Assembly (NCBI RefSeq): GCF_040954645.1
Contig: NC_092810.1
Coordinates: forward strand, 10,276,185-10,340,184
Reading direction: 5' to 3'
Source: Diabrotica undecimpunctata
Taxonomy: Eukaryota; Arthropoda; Insecta; Coleoptera; Chrysomelidae
DNA length: 64,000 nucleotides
Both the position numbers and the translations under genes were made by a program. Position 1 is the stretch's first letter. Each line of letters starts with the position of its first letter. Positions 53,852 through 64,000 of this stretch are shown piece after piece. The notes beneath the pieces were generated by a model. The model searched no databases. It worked only from the letters and a program-made list of their open reading frames with translations, and was not told where the DNA came from.

Positions 53852-54421
53852 TTATTCATTGTCTGAAGCGTCATTCTCGTCGTGTTCTAACTCCATCTCT
53901 TCGTCTATTGCAGGACAGTTTTGAAAATTGTCGCCAGAGCATGTTCCACACGTAGCATTGCAAAATAGACCTAGTGTACGACAGCCACACGCTGAGCCGC
54001 AACCCTTTTTGCAATTGCAAAAAATCAGTTTCAATAGTTCTGGTGCAGGTGAACCTGTCATTTTTATTGGTTGTAAAATATCATCACTCTTGAACCATCC
54101 CCAATCCGTTCTATCAATCTCTTTGTTTCCAAGCCATATCTGAGTTTGTAAATAAACTCTTTTGATATGCTCATTCAGGGCACTTACAGTTGGCACAAGA
54201 GATGATAATTTAACTACACTATTTTTAGTTGTGGCTTTAATAAACGATTCGCATCGCATTTGTTCAAGTAATGATGAATAATCTTCGACCTTATTCATTT
54301 TGTTCATGTGGGTGTCTTTGGCAAGACCATACAGCAAAATTGTACAGTATCTCCCAGCTTCTAAAATGTCTTCGAGATCTGAAGTACTCCTGTCATTGGC
54401 ACTCATTGGCGGCTTGCCCAC
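53852..54421 (-). CDS. CXC (tesmin/TSO1-like) domain protein fragment, 189 aa
   Basis: The cysteine-rich C-terminus (CNCKKGCGSACGC, then LGLFCNATCGTCSG and NFQNC, about residues 133-170) matches the CXC domain, a zinc-binding DNA-binding fold. The N-terminal two-thirds are polar with no recognised fold (YLQTQIWLGNKEIDRTDWGW). The final residues are acidic. The first ATG lies at 54421, and open sequence with a stop upstream suggests a larger parent protein. Similar ORFs occur in many copies in insect genomes, from memory, so a repeat-borne gene is more likely than a host gene. Function unknown. Confidence 0.55.
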   Translation of the reverse strand: MGKPPMSANDRSTSDLEDILEAGRYCTILLYGLAKDTHMNKMNKVEDYSSLLEQMRCESFIKATTKNSVVKLSSLVPTVSALNEHIKRVYLQTQIWLGNKEIDRTDWGWFKSDDILQPIKMTGSPAPELLKLIFCNCKKGCGSACGCRTLGLFCNATCGTCSGDNFQNCPAIDEEMELEHDENDASDNE

Positions 54422-55920
54422 GCAACTTCAAAGGAGTGTCGGTTCTCTGTGTTCGTTAGTTCTCTGAAGCAAATTTTCAGCTTAGAGGTGCCTATATTAT
54501 ATACATAACATATATATGTATGTATGTATGTATGTGTTATATACATATTTGTGTGAGTGTTAGTATGTCTGTTACCAGTTTTTCGAATATACTTGAATAA
54601 AGCATTTATATATACAGAAAATAAGTTGATGCTCCAAAATATAAATAACATGCTCCAAAATTTTTTTAGAATAACTCCGTTAATTTTCAAGCTACAATGT
54701 CCATTAAAAGAATATTTTGAAGGTAATTTCAAAAGCTACAAGACTAAGTAGATTAAAATATGTTAAAATTATTTTTTTTTTAAATAGTAAAGGGCCAAAG
54801 TGCTGATTACAGGTGTGTCAGCCGCTGTATCTCAAACTTCAATTGGCTATATCTCTATTATTTTTCGAGCTACAACAAAAATAAAAAATCAAAATTTTTG
54901 TTAAAAAAAACCACATTTTGGTATAGAACCATTTTTTACGTATCTCTTATAGTTTTAGATTTATTTTGAAAAAATGTAAATTTTTAGATAATTAAAAAAA
55001 AGATTTTTTAATTTAAACATGATTTTTTCAAAAAAATACGCATTTTAAACAGGCTAAACTTTTAAAACTTATAAATAACACTAAAATAAAATGAATTGTA
55101 GAAGATATACGTTTAATTCCAATTCTGATCGAAATAGTGTTACTTATACTGCTCGTTTTTTTTTTAAATGCTAGAGTAATTCAAATTCTTTCCTTCGTAT
55201 TTCGCTTTGTTGTAATCGAAATGGCTTTTAACATAGCTCATTTTAAAAGTTTTTTCTAGCTCTTTAAAAAGTATTGTATGAGTTTTTATCAAAAAAGATG
55301 TCCATTTTCCGATATTTGATGTTAAATGCATCGAGTATAGTATCCCAAAAACAAAAAGTCATCTTCAAACAATTATAAATCGCTTAGTATTGCACTTATA
55401 AAACTTAATAAAAAAACATTCTCTTTGTTTTTTTATAAGCTTTTTTTTGCTCATTATAGATTTTTTAATAAAACGCTTTGTTTTTGAGTTATTCGTTCAA
55501 AATCATTGGAAAACATGTTCTTTTTTGCGAAAAGTTTACTTTTTCAAGTGCGTATAACTCAAAGAGTATTAATTTAGCGAAAAAAAATTATGACATTTTT
55601 TGTTTATAATTTGATTCTATATCAATTCCCGGGGTTATTTTGAGTGTAAAAAGTTCAACCTCCTAGATGGGGTGCCAACCACCCCAGGGGTAGAAGCACA
55701 CATCGACACCATATAACTTATGTTTTTTGAGTAATTTACTACCCACTGTAAAAATTTCAGATAAATCGGTGCAGTTATAAAAAATTTAAAGGAAAAATGC
55801 CACAGTAACTGGACTAGTAACGATTTTTTATATTTTCTGTTTCTTTCTATAATTTCTGTTTCTTTTTCTATTATTTTTCTCACTTCTCGTTTTCTCCATC
55901 TCATTTCTTCATTCTTCGTT
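54422..55920. other. Noncoding repeat-like sequence; ATGT microsatellite
   Basis: A (TATG)n run lies at about 54516-54536. The remainder (54780-55720) is T-rich; one stretch (about 55635-55690, AACCTCCTAGATGGGGTGCC) recalls sequence common in insect interspersed repeats. 55880-55927 is likely the 5' leader of the LINE that follows. Confidence 0.45.
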
Positions 55921-55927
55921 TTCCAAG

Positions 55928-56703
55928 ATGGCGTCCGATAGTCAAGTCGCAGTTTTAACAGAGGAACTGAATAAGCTAAAAAAGCAGGAACTAATTGACA
56001 TAATAGTGAATTTTAAGTTACCACTGTCCGGTTCTAATCCTCAGTTATTAGAGTACGTTAATAGATTAATACTAACAGTGCAAAAAGATATTAAAGGATG
56101 CAATGTCGAACATAACCTAGACGTTGTTGTGTGTGATCAGTGTATAAAGACAAACAAGCAACTAAATAAAATAAAAAGTGAACTTGCAGCAGTAAGTAAG
56201 CTATTATTAGCCAAAGCAGGCCCGAGCAACTCAGGTTCTACCAGTCAAGACCCCATTAAATTGCCATTAAACAAAAATACAATCGACCGCATTCATACGT
56301 GAGTGATAAACACAAAGGAAATAAAAACAATCTATAAACAGGACACTCCTGTGAGAATAACCGATCGAAAATAGAAAACAAATACAAACCGATTATTGGA
56401 AGCAACGAATCGTCTATTGTAAACACCATTCCTAGACAAGGTCATGTACATGTGCCCCGCATAGGTGTTGATATAAAAGCCGATGATCTTCTACAATTCT
56501 TGGGTGAGACTGTACCCGATATTACTTTTAACTGCGTGAAATGGCATAGAACTGACAAATACTCTACATATAAGGCATCTTTCCCTTTCGATAAAATTGG
56601 CGAAGTCTACAGACCTACTATTTGGCCCAAACAAGCTCCAGTTAGGAGATTTAACTCCAAAAGAAATTTTCAGCACATAAAGAAGACGGAGGAAGAAACC
56701 TAG
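55928..56703 (+). pseudogene. CR1-like LINE ORF1, broken in the middle
   Basis: The ATG at 55928 sits in a good context (AAGATGG). The first part (55928-56302) is a leucine/lysine-rich helical protein, LTEELNKLKKQELIDIIV, with CDQCIKTNKQLNKIKSEL suggesting a coiled coil and a CxxC. After stops, the frame at 56452-56703 resumes with PDITFNCVKWHRTDKYSTYK and RPTIWPKQAPVRRFNSK, the C-terminal fold of CR1-type ORF1 proteins (usually ending WP.G..VRRF). Together they resemble one ORF1 of about 260 residues broken by frame loss. Confidence 0.65.
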
Positions 56704-56754
56704 AAGCTTCTACAAACTTTTATTAAAATAAACTAATTCGACAAGGTACGGTAG

Positions 56755-57552
56755 GTACATTTCATGTTAATTTGCAGTGTATTTCAAATAAAGTCGATAT
56801 GATCAATGCTTTTCTTGCGGATCAAAATTTATATGACGTCATATGTTTTTCGGAGTACTGGTAAAGTGAAGAAAATTTAAAATTAATTAGCATCTCCGGC
56901 TTTTTATTAGCTATTTTCTTTTGTAGAGTAAAAAGGAAACAAGGTGGAGTTGCAATTTATGTAAAAGAAAATCTTATGTATTCTTCTCTTAATCTAAACG
57001 AATATAATGTAAAGCAAAGTTCAGAGTTTTGTGTAATTTCTGTACCTTCAATAAAAACCAATATTTTAACTGTATACAGATCGGGTAAGGGTTACTTTGA
57101 CTTGTTTTTGGTGAATTTTGAGAATGTCATAACGTTCTTGCTTAGTAAAGCAGACAAACTGACCATACTTGGTGATTTTAATATAAATTTTAAAATTGAT
57201 TCTGACCCTTTTTTGATATTCAAAATCTATTAACAAATTTTGTTCTAAAAGTAACTATAAACGATTATACTAGAATCACAACTCAGTCCAGTAGTTGCAT
57301 CGACAACATTATGACAACTTTTTCTGAAAATATCAGAGTGGGCGTATTTGAACGTTGTTTTTCTGACCATCGAGCTCAGTTTTTATTTATTGACTTTGAG
57401 CATAAAGTTGTTAACACTAGTCGAACATTCCAACGGTTTATTATTTCTTCTGGTTTACATAAGCTTAAACGTGCGCTAGCTTGCACAAAGATGGACTTTT
57501 TCTATGATATTAATAATGATCCTGATTTTTTGACAGTCTTTCTTCAATCATG
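56755..57552 (+). pseudogene. CR1-like LINE endonuclease region
   Basis: The plus strand reads NLQCISNKVDMINAFLADQ, VICFSEYW, RKQGGVAIYVKENL, KADKLTILGDFNINF and, in another frame, NDYTRITTQSSSCIDNIMTT with SDHRAQFLFIDFE. These are the EEP blocks of CR1-type ORF2 in order, interrupted by stops. The linker FFYDINNDPDFLTVF is the last recognisable part before a minus-strand LINE begins at 57553. Confidence 0.75.
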
Positions 57553-59306
57553 ACCTTGCTCGCTGCGGGTCGAAACAGCTCCGTTGAGGTTTTCTTAAAC
57601 CATGTTCTTAAATTCCGCAGCCATGATATTCTCCTTCTACCGGGTCCTCGCTTACCTTTGACTTAACATTGCAATATAGACTGCAGCAGGGAGTAACGGT
57701 GCTGATTTCTCATAACGTGTCCCAGATATTGCAATTTTATGCGTTTGATCGTAAACACAATCTCTGGTTCCTTCTTCATTTTTTCTAGAACTTCCTTGTT
57801 CGTGATCCTTGCTGTCCATGATATTCTCAGCATTCTTCTATAAAGCCACATCTCAAATGCTTCAAGTTTTTTAATAGTGGTGTCTGTAAGCGTCCATGCC
57901 TCCGCCCCGTACAACAACACAGAGAAAACATAGCATCTCAAATGTCTCATTTTTGTATCTAGGGATATGTTGTGACTTTTGGTGGCGCTCATTTTGTTAA
58001 AGACCGTTCTTGCCTTTCCTATGCGGCACTTTATTTCCTGTAAATTGCTCCACTGTTCGTTTATAATAGTTCCCAGGTAGCAATACTGTTTTACTCGCTC
58101 TATCTGCGTCCCATTAATGTATAGATGAGCCCCATTTATATTCTCCTTGCTGATAATCATTTGTTTCGTTTTGTGGGTATTAATGTTTAGTCCGTACTGT
58201 TGACTGTACTCGTTTATTCTGTTTATTAGCCCCTAAAGTCCCTCTAAACTATCTGCTATCACCATGGTGTTGTCGGCATATCTAACATTGTTTACTCTTT
58301 ACTCATCATTTAGAAGGATGCCTTCGTCTATTTTGTAAAGAGCCTCGTTAAAAATTTTCTCTGAGTACATATTAAATATCAACGGCGATAGGATACATCC
58401 TTGTCTAACTCCACGTAGTATTTTTATGTGATCTGTTTCTTCTCCGTTAATTTTCATGTATGCGGTCTGATTCCAGTATAGTTCTGAAATTATTCTGAGG
58501 TCTTTGTCATCCAGGTCTGCTTCTTTTAAAATGTTTATCATCTTTTGATGTTGAACTCTGTCAAATGCCTTTTCATAGTCGATCAAGCACACGTATACGT
58601 TGCAGTTAACGTCCCTGCATCTTTGAATCAGTACCTGTACTCCGAAAAGTGCCTCTCTGGTACCCACTGCGTTAATAAAGCCGAACTGTCTGTTCGATAT
58701 TTGTTCCTCGCACTTCTTATAAATTCTTCCACGGATGACTCTAAAAAACAGTTTCAACATGTGGCTCATTAGGCTGATTGTTCGATATTCTTCGCACTTT
58801 TTAGCCCCGTGTTTTTTAGGTAGCGCTATGAATTCTGATTCTAGCCATTTATCAGGGATGATTCCTGTATTGTATATTTTATTGAAGACAGCCGTGATCC
58901 AATTTATTCCTTCTTCCTCCAAGAATTTTAAAAATTCAGCTTCGATATTATCAGGCCCTACAGCTTTCCTGCTTTTCATCCATTTTATTGCTTCTTCTAC
59001 CTCGGATTTAAGTATGTCCGGGCCCGTCATCCTCTCTGAAAATGGATGCCTATAATCCGTTCTTTGATCTTGAAAAAGTGTCTCCAAATATATTCTCCAT
59101 TTGTCTTTCATCTCTTGGGTGTCAATGATTAATTTTCCATTGGTGTCTATGAGTTTCATTTGTGTTCGCTTTTTAAAAGTACCCGTTATTTCTTTTACCT
59201 TTTTGTGTACATTAAAATTGTCATGCTTGGCTTGTAGTCTTTCTATTTCTTTACATTTCTCTACAGCTTCTTTTTCTTTAGCTTCTCTGTCTGAAAAGGT
59301 TATCAA
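57553..59306 (-). pseudogene. RTE-like LINE, complete RT domain with one frameshift, inserted in a CR1-like LINE
   Basis: The first frame (59306-58299) covers the linker and RT fingers and palm: MKSRKAVGPDNIEAEFLKFL, EYRTISLMSHMLKLFFRVI, NRQFGFINAVGTREALFGVQ, CLIDYEKAFDRVQHQKMI and ILRGVRQGCILSPLIFNMYS. The second (58160-57663) covers YCYLGTIINEQWSNLQEIK, EAFEMWLYRRMLRISW and LQYLGHVMRNQHRYSLL. Between them is VRYADNTMVIADS, where the usual YADD reads YADN. A short tail with GPGRRRISWLRNLRTW follows. The 5' part with the endonuclease is missing. Confidence 0.85.
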
Positions 59307-59339
59307 ACAACAATTTTATTTCTATTTTGAGTAAAATAA

Positions 59340-59560
59340 TAACTTTAGCAACTCACAATATGGATTCAAAAGTGCTGGTTCTACTACGAACGCGGTATTT
59401 AATGCGGCAATCGCATAGCAATTTATCTTTGCGACTTGTCGAAAGCTTTTGACTGCGTTTCACACGACATTTTGCTCCGCAAATTAAATTACTATGGAAT
59501 CAGAGGCATCCCTCTTAAGCTTATAACTTCTTGTCTATGTGGCAGATTGAGTCAGAAATT
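59340..59560 (+). pseudogene. CR1-like LINE RT fragment (continuation beyond the insertion)
   Basis: The plus strand, in shifting frames, reads SQYGFKSAGSTTNAVF and then [20 protein letters not shown] and [14 protein letters not shown], the RT blocks up to motif A and a little beyond. It probably belongs with the element at 55928-57552. The RT fingers between them are missing. Confidence 0.7.
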
Positions 59561-61306
59561 GTGAAAAATGATTTTCATAACCAAAAAAAAATCAAAATTG
59601 ATGATTTTTTAAGAAATAATACCTACCTTTTTTACATTAGTATTTTATTTGTTTTATTTGTGTATACGCTTATGCAAATATATATGAAAATCTATAATTA
59701 AGGATCAAGCAAATCGAAACCACTTTTTTATTTCAGTTGATTAAGCGATAACTCTACACAACGGACAATTCTACATAACGGACAATTATCTTTCCCATTG
59801 GTGTCCGTTATGTAGGGGTTTCACTGTAGTATATATAAGAAAATTATAACAAGTGATAAAAAATATGGTCAATAGTTTTTTTAATTTCAAATTTAAACAT
59901 CTTTAATTTTCTACTATATTTAAAGGCAATCACAATTTTGATTAAAAATTCTTTATATTTGATATCTCGAGAGAAATTTGTTTTAAAAACAATTTTCCAG
60001 ATAAAAATCAAAACGTCAAATATAAAGTATTTTTAGGTAAAATTGCAGTTTATTCCCATTACATAAAGTAATAAACATAAAAATGTCAAGAGAAAATTGT
60101 TTCAGAACGTTGTATTGCGAAAGCAATCATTTGCTCTTATTAAACTTAAATCCTATGTGAAAATAAATTAAAATCTCAAGTACCACAGTAAATTGTCTTT
60201 CAATAGAAACGGTTCTGACCATTAAGTTATTACATCCTCCTCTAACCGACAAATACATCAAGTGGTAACATCAATAACAACTTAACTGCATCCCAAATAA
60301 TTTAAAACAAATCCCACAGATCGTCCATTCAGGTTCACCGAGACGAAAAGACCATCAGTGTCATACACACAAAAGCCAAAATTGCATTATAATAGACCCT
60401 GTGGGGTATCCGAATTTGACCTGCCGCGTGTCCTTTGTTGATGCATATGGTAGGTTCACCCCATGTTTACATTATATATTTGGTATCAGTACATTAAATG
60501 TTCATTAATCCGTGTCGAAGCTTCCCTCTAAGTTTGTCTAATGTCGTATTAATGCGGATGTTATTAACCAGCATATTCATATCTGACGATTTGTAAACAC
60601 ATAAAGAATAAGTCAGAAAGTGGGGTCGGGTATACGGTTTGCAAATACAGATAAAAAATCTGATGTCCAAACCAAAACAAAGTTTTCAGGGTTTAAAAAA
60701 AAATAGTTAATAAATAAATAAAATACCTAATTTTAAGGTTTTATGGAATATTTTAGTAAGATTATATGGATTGATCACCAACAAATACAATAAAAAACTA
60801 GTGAAACTACTAGCAGCGCCGGATTAAGGGGGGGGGACTATGGGACTATTAGCCCCTTGCGGCAAATTTTGAGAAACGGTACGTCGCTCCCATTACGTTT
60901 TAATTCTATATGTGGATATTTCAAATTTATGGGGTTGATTTTCTGAAATAGCATGGTAATAAAACTTCTCGTCTCCTCACCTATAAGATCCTCACCTTCT
61001 TTAGAATCTTAACGGGAATACGATAAGGTCGTGTACCTACTTTCTCCCTTACTGTTCAAAGAATACTATATTTTCATGTATGAATTATGGAGGATCTAGG
61101 ATTGGTTGTAAATGGAATTACAATTATTATTAATATATGAAAACGTTACATTTTTTTGTTCTTTAGTCTGGAGAATGTACAGATATTATTGGGTTATTGG
61201 GTATATCGGGTATAGTAATTGTGTTACTCTGCTGATCCTTCTTTTTGGTAACCATATGTTTGCCTAGCAGTATTTTTGGTCTTAAAACCCTCATATTTGT
61301 ATTGTC
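59561..61306. other. No gene recognised; transposon-end relics
   Basis: At 59755-59825, CTACATAACGGACA-like blocks occur in direct and inverted order and end in GTTTCACTGTAG, resembling pogo/Tigger-type termini. At about 60814-60880, GCAGCGCCGGATTAAGG followed by a G run resembles a hAT terminus. Neither has a matching partner end in reach. The rest is AT-rich without motifs. Confidence 0.4.
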
Positions 61307-61319
61307 TTTTAGAGCTGTT

Positions 61320-61543
61320 ATACGGAGTGATGACGACAGACTGATTAGCAATGTGTTTTGGGAAAGACCACATGGTAGAAGATCGACAGGAAGGCCTAGA
61401 AAAAGGTGGAAAGACGCAGTCAGGGAAGACCTGGAGAAGATGGAAGTAAAGCCATGGAAAATAATAGCACAGGATCGGAATCAATGGAAGGCAATAGTAC
61501 GCGGCAAAAACTCACGAAGAGTTGAAAAAGCCAATGATGATGA
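61320..61543 (+). mobile_element. 5'-truncated RTE-type LINE with 13-bp target duplication
   Basis: TTTTAGAGCTGTT occurs at 61307-61319 and at 61544-61556, flanking 224 bp. The insert encodes, in an open frame, the C-terminal tail FWERPHGRRSTGRPRKRW, KDAVREDLEKMEVKPWKII and QDRNQWKAIVRGK, and ends in ATGATGATGA. It is a clean example of a severely 5'-truncated copy. 61557-61704 has nothing recognisable. Confidence 0.9.
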
Positions 61544-61704
61544 TTTTAGAGCTGTTCATACGACATGCTGAGACATATTTTCTTTTTTGTGAATTCTTGT
61601 TAATTCCCGATAATCTGCTGTATCTCTGACGCAGTCTATTAGGCTATATACATTAAGAGCAACAAGAGCTAAAAGAAAAAGCACTTACACAGTGGTGTAT
61701 ACTA

Positions 61705-61830
61705 ACTTAAATGTGGCGACTGCCCAAAAACTTACATTGATCAAACTGGTAAAACTTTTAACAAACGGATAGCAGGACATAAAAGAGCTTTAAGTAATAA
61801 TAAAAAAACGAATAGAAAAAAAGTTTATTA
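61705..61830 (+). pseudogene. Penelope-like GIY-YIG endonuclease fragment 1
   Basis: The plus strand reads LKCGDCPKTYIDQTGKTFNK followed by RIAGHKRALSNNKK and a stop. CPK.YIGQTGRTF..R...HKRA is the second half of the GIY-YIG core in Penelope-like elements; here the glycine after YI is aspartate. Only the core fragment remains. Confidence 0.7.
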
Positions 61831-62564
61831 GAATCTATGGAAATTAATAGGCTGTAATACAATTTATGTAACAAAATCTAAATTTTTCTTCAATGTAAAA
61901 ATATAAATCATTCAGCTTTTAAGCTATGTAAATTTATCAATATGCGGAACGTATCGTATGGTAATATTTCTTGATCCAATTACTATATGCACAGTTAAAT
62001 CGAGCAGATCACAAAAATGTGTTTATACTTTTATAATATTACTGCTCCAAGTACAGCCGTCATTAACTGCTTATTCTGTTACCATGGGAACGTTAATTAA
62101 ACAAACTTTTCTGGTTGTTGGTATTACTAATGTAAAATTAAATATTATGTTAGATTATATTACACCTTATATGTAGTTATATCTTAGTTTTCACTGTAAA
62201 TTTGCATAAAAAACAAAGTAGCTGCAATTATTCCCAGTTTTATTATAAACTTAGTTTTAAAAAGTACTTTATTATCAAATTAACATATGAATTGTTTAAT
62301 GCTGCTTAACAATGTGTAGTGAAAATGAATAAGAAATGATTAATTATGAACGTTCTGAAAATTGCGGCGTTAAATTCGCATGACTTTTGGTTGTACTCGT
62401 AAATTATTCTTGCATTTTTCCAGGTACTGAATAAATATCTACCATTTCATGTCTTTATAATATATTACGTAGCCGTGTAATAATATGTAACATAAGTTGT
62501 TTTACGAGCCAGTTCTAATTAGGCTATAAGCAATGATATTTATTGATCACATCACATCTATAAA
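61831..62564. other. No gene recognised
   Basis: AT-rich spacer between two related Penelope-like fragments. It may be decayed sequence of the same element. Confidence 0.5.
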
Positions 62565-62645
62565 CATGATTGCCCAAAAACTTACATCGGTCAGACTGGT
62601 AGAACTTTAAACACACAGATAGCAGTGCATAAAAGGGCTTAACAG
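62565..62645 (+). pseudogene. Penelope-like GIY-YIG endonuclease fragment 2
   Basis: DCPKTYIGQTGRTLNTQ then IAVHKRA and a stop. It is closely similar to the fragment at 61705-61830 but keeps the YIG glycine. 62646-63046 has nothing recognisable. Confidence 0.7.
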
Positions 62646-63046
62646 AATAACAGATTCTACGTAATCACTGCACATATTCATTCTTTTAACGTCCAATTTC
62701 AAAATCTTTACGTTCAAAGTTAATCTGATTAATTTAGGTCCTGACCCTTGATCCGCCTCCAGTGAGAAAATCACGTGTCTATATTACTAATCTGTTGTCC
62801 AATGTTGCTTTCGTCTTCTGATAACTTGTTGTTGAGGTATTGCGGAAATGAATAAATTGGAGTGTGAGTTCACCTGTTGAATGTAAATGACCAACAAGAA
62901 GGTCAGGTGGTCGATAAACCCGGCCCTTTAGACAGAGATGCAGGGACTGCTTTTCGTCAGTTTTCTCTGTTGTACAAAGGGCACAAAGAAACTTTGTAGA
63001 AGACAAAGAAAAGAGATGGCCCAACTACTAAAAACAAGACACATTC

Positions 63047-64000
63047 AGAAGGAAACATGAGCAGACTACCTTCGATCCGTATTTGTTAAAGGTGACGATA
63101 ATAAACCACCAACATCAGAAGTGACGACCAACAAAGAAATAAATATTGTGGAGGGAGAGATAAAGGAAGAAGTCCAGAAGAAATATGGACACAGAAATCC
63201 CTCCGGAATGATTGGAATATTGGAATACTTTGCACCATACACAAAAAAGGAGATATCTTTAAATGCTCTTACCACAGAGAAATTACGCTTCTAAATGCAG
63301 CGTATAAAATATTTCTCACAGTACTATGTCACCGTATGGCACCATATGCAAAACGGATAGTAGGAAAATACCAGGCTGGTTTCAGAGGTGGTAAATTGAC
63401 AATTCATCAGATTGCAACCCTAAAACAAATTTTAGAAAAAACACTGAAATATGGCAACATATTTATAGACTACAAAGCAGCCTACGACTCTGTGAATAGA
63501 AGGAAAATGTTCAAAGTAATGAAAGAGCTAGGAATACAAAATCAGTTGGACAAAACCAACTCTTGAAGAAGTTAAATGTAGAGTTCGAATTCAGGGGGAA
63601 CTGTCTAAACCTTTTAAAACAAATAACGAGTTGCGCCAGGGAGACCCTCTCTCCTGTATACTATTTAATCTGGCTCTGAAAAAATTATTACGTATGTCAA
63701 AAATTACAACCATTGGTTCAATATATAATAATCAGTGCAAATCCTTGCCTATGCTGATGATAACAATATTGTTGGGAGAACGGAAAACGCTATACGAAAG
63801 GCGTTTGTTTGTAGCATTTAAAGAATCAGCTACAAAAATGGGTTTAATAATAAACACCAACAAAACGAAGTATATGAAAATAAGCACGCAACCACAAATC
63901 CTACGAGCACTCGTTATAGAAAACGATGTCATTAAAGCAGTGAACGAATTTGTATACCTGGGAGCGCTCCTTAACATTGAAAATAATACTACCTCAGAGA
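63047..64000 (+). pseudogene. RTE-type LINE reverse transcriptase, cut by the window end
   Basis: Plus-strand frames give LCTIHKKGDIFKCSYHREIT, LLNAAYKIFLTVLCHRM, VGKYQAGFRGGKLTIHQIAT, IFIDYKAAYDSVNRRKMF, ELRQGDPLSCILFNLALKK, ATKMGLIINTNKTKYM and EFVYLGALLNIENNTT. It is the same family as 26735-27597 but longer at the 5' side. Several frameshifts break it, and the catalytic ADD region is damaged. It continues past 64000. Confidence 0.85.

Noticed and set aside
59755..59825. Complete pogo/Tigger-type element
   Set aside because: Only one end-like block is visible and no transposase or partner terminus is in reach.
60814..60880. Complete hAT element starting at GCAGCGCCGGATTAAGG
   Set aside because: No complementary terminus or 8-bp duplication could be found.

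Overview
This is AT-rich eukaryotic nuclear DNA, most likely from an insect with a large, repeat-swollen genome. A beetle is a reasonable guess from the mixture of element families, but nothing here proves it. No operons, bacterial genes, CRISPR arrays or convincing tRNA/rRNA genes were seen. One convincing host coding segment is present: a 191-nt internal exon at 28695-28885 (+) encoding the bHLH DNA-binding domain of the aryl hydrocarbon receptor orthologue (spineless). Much or all of the window may therefore be intron or flank of that gene.

Almost everything else is transposable elements, mostly broken and repeatedly nested. (i) 3.2-6.4 kb: a minus-strand RTE-type LINE split by a plus-strand Jockey-type LINE (imperfect 12-bp target duplication), then a second RTE tail. 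(ii) 7.7-10.7 kb: LINE tails, an endonuclease segment split by a Penelope-like element with 466-bp inverted termini, and a Tc1-type fossil. (iii) 12.0-16.3 kb: a three-level nest. A plus-strand LINE is interrupted by a minus-strand RTE-type LINE (perfect 11-bp duplication), itself interrupted by a CR1-type fragment that makes an in-frame chimeric 362-codon ORF. (iv) 17.3-18.7 kb: a degraded LINE. (v) 20.48-26.09 kb: an apparently full-length I-group LINE with two open ORFs, an A tail and a 14-bp target duplication.

(vi) 26.7-27.6 kb: an RTE fossil. (vii) 28.7-29.9 kb: the spineless exon, a small inverted-repeat unit and a P-element-type transposase fossil. (viii) 30.5-34 kb: a DD41D mariner-group element with about 235-bp termini, then a DD34E Tc1-type fossil. 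(ix) 35.6-37.7 kb: an I-group ORF1 fragment and an intact 446-aa DD82E (Sailor-type) transposase. (x) 39.6-40.5 kb: an RTE-like tail. (xi) 41.2 kb: a motif with every core feature of a type I hammerhead ribozyme. (xii) 41.62-44.03 kb: a complete DDE transposon with a 4-bp ATTT duplication, short inverted termini, one intron and a single-nucleotide frameshift (Sola-like by inference).

(xiii) 44.9-45.8 kb: a PIF/Harbinger remnant. (xiv) 46.7-52.9 kb: four LINE copies in both orientations and a 322-bp hAT-type MITE. (xv) 53.9-54.4 kb: a CXC-domain ORF. (xvi) 55.9-59.6 kb: a CR1-like LINE interrupted by a minus-strand RTE-like LINE. (xvii) 61.3-64 kb: a clean 224-bp RTE tail with a 13-bp duplication, two Penelope-like GIY-YIG fragments and an RTE reverse transcriptase running off the window end.

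The genes do not form a pathway. The shared theme is retrotransposition (endonuclease, reverse transcriptase, RNase H) and cut-and-paste transposition. Clade names for LINEs rest on motif recognition by eye; no alignment or database search was run.
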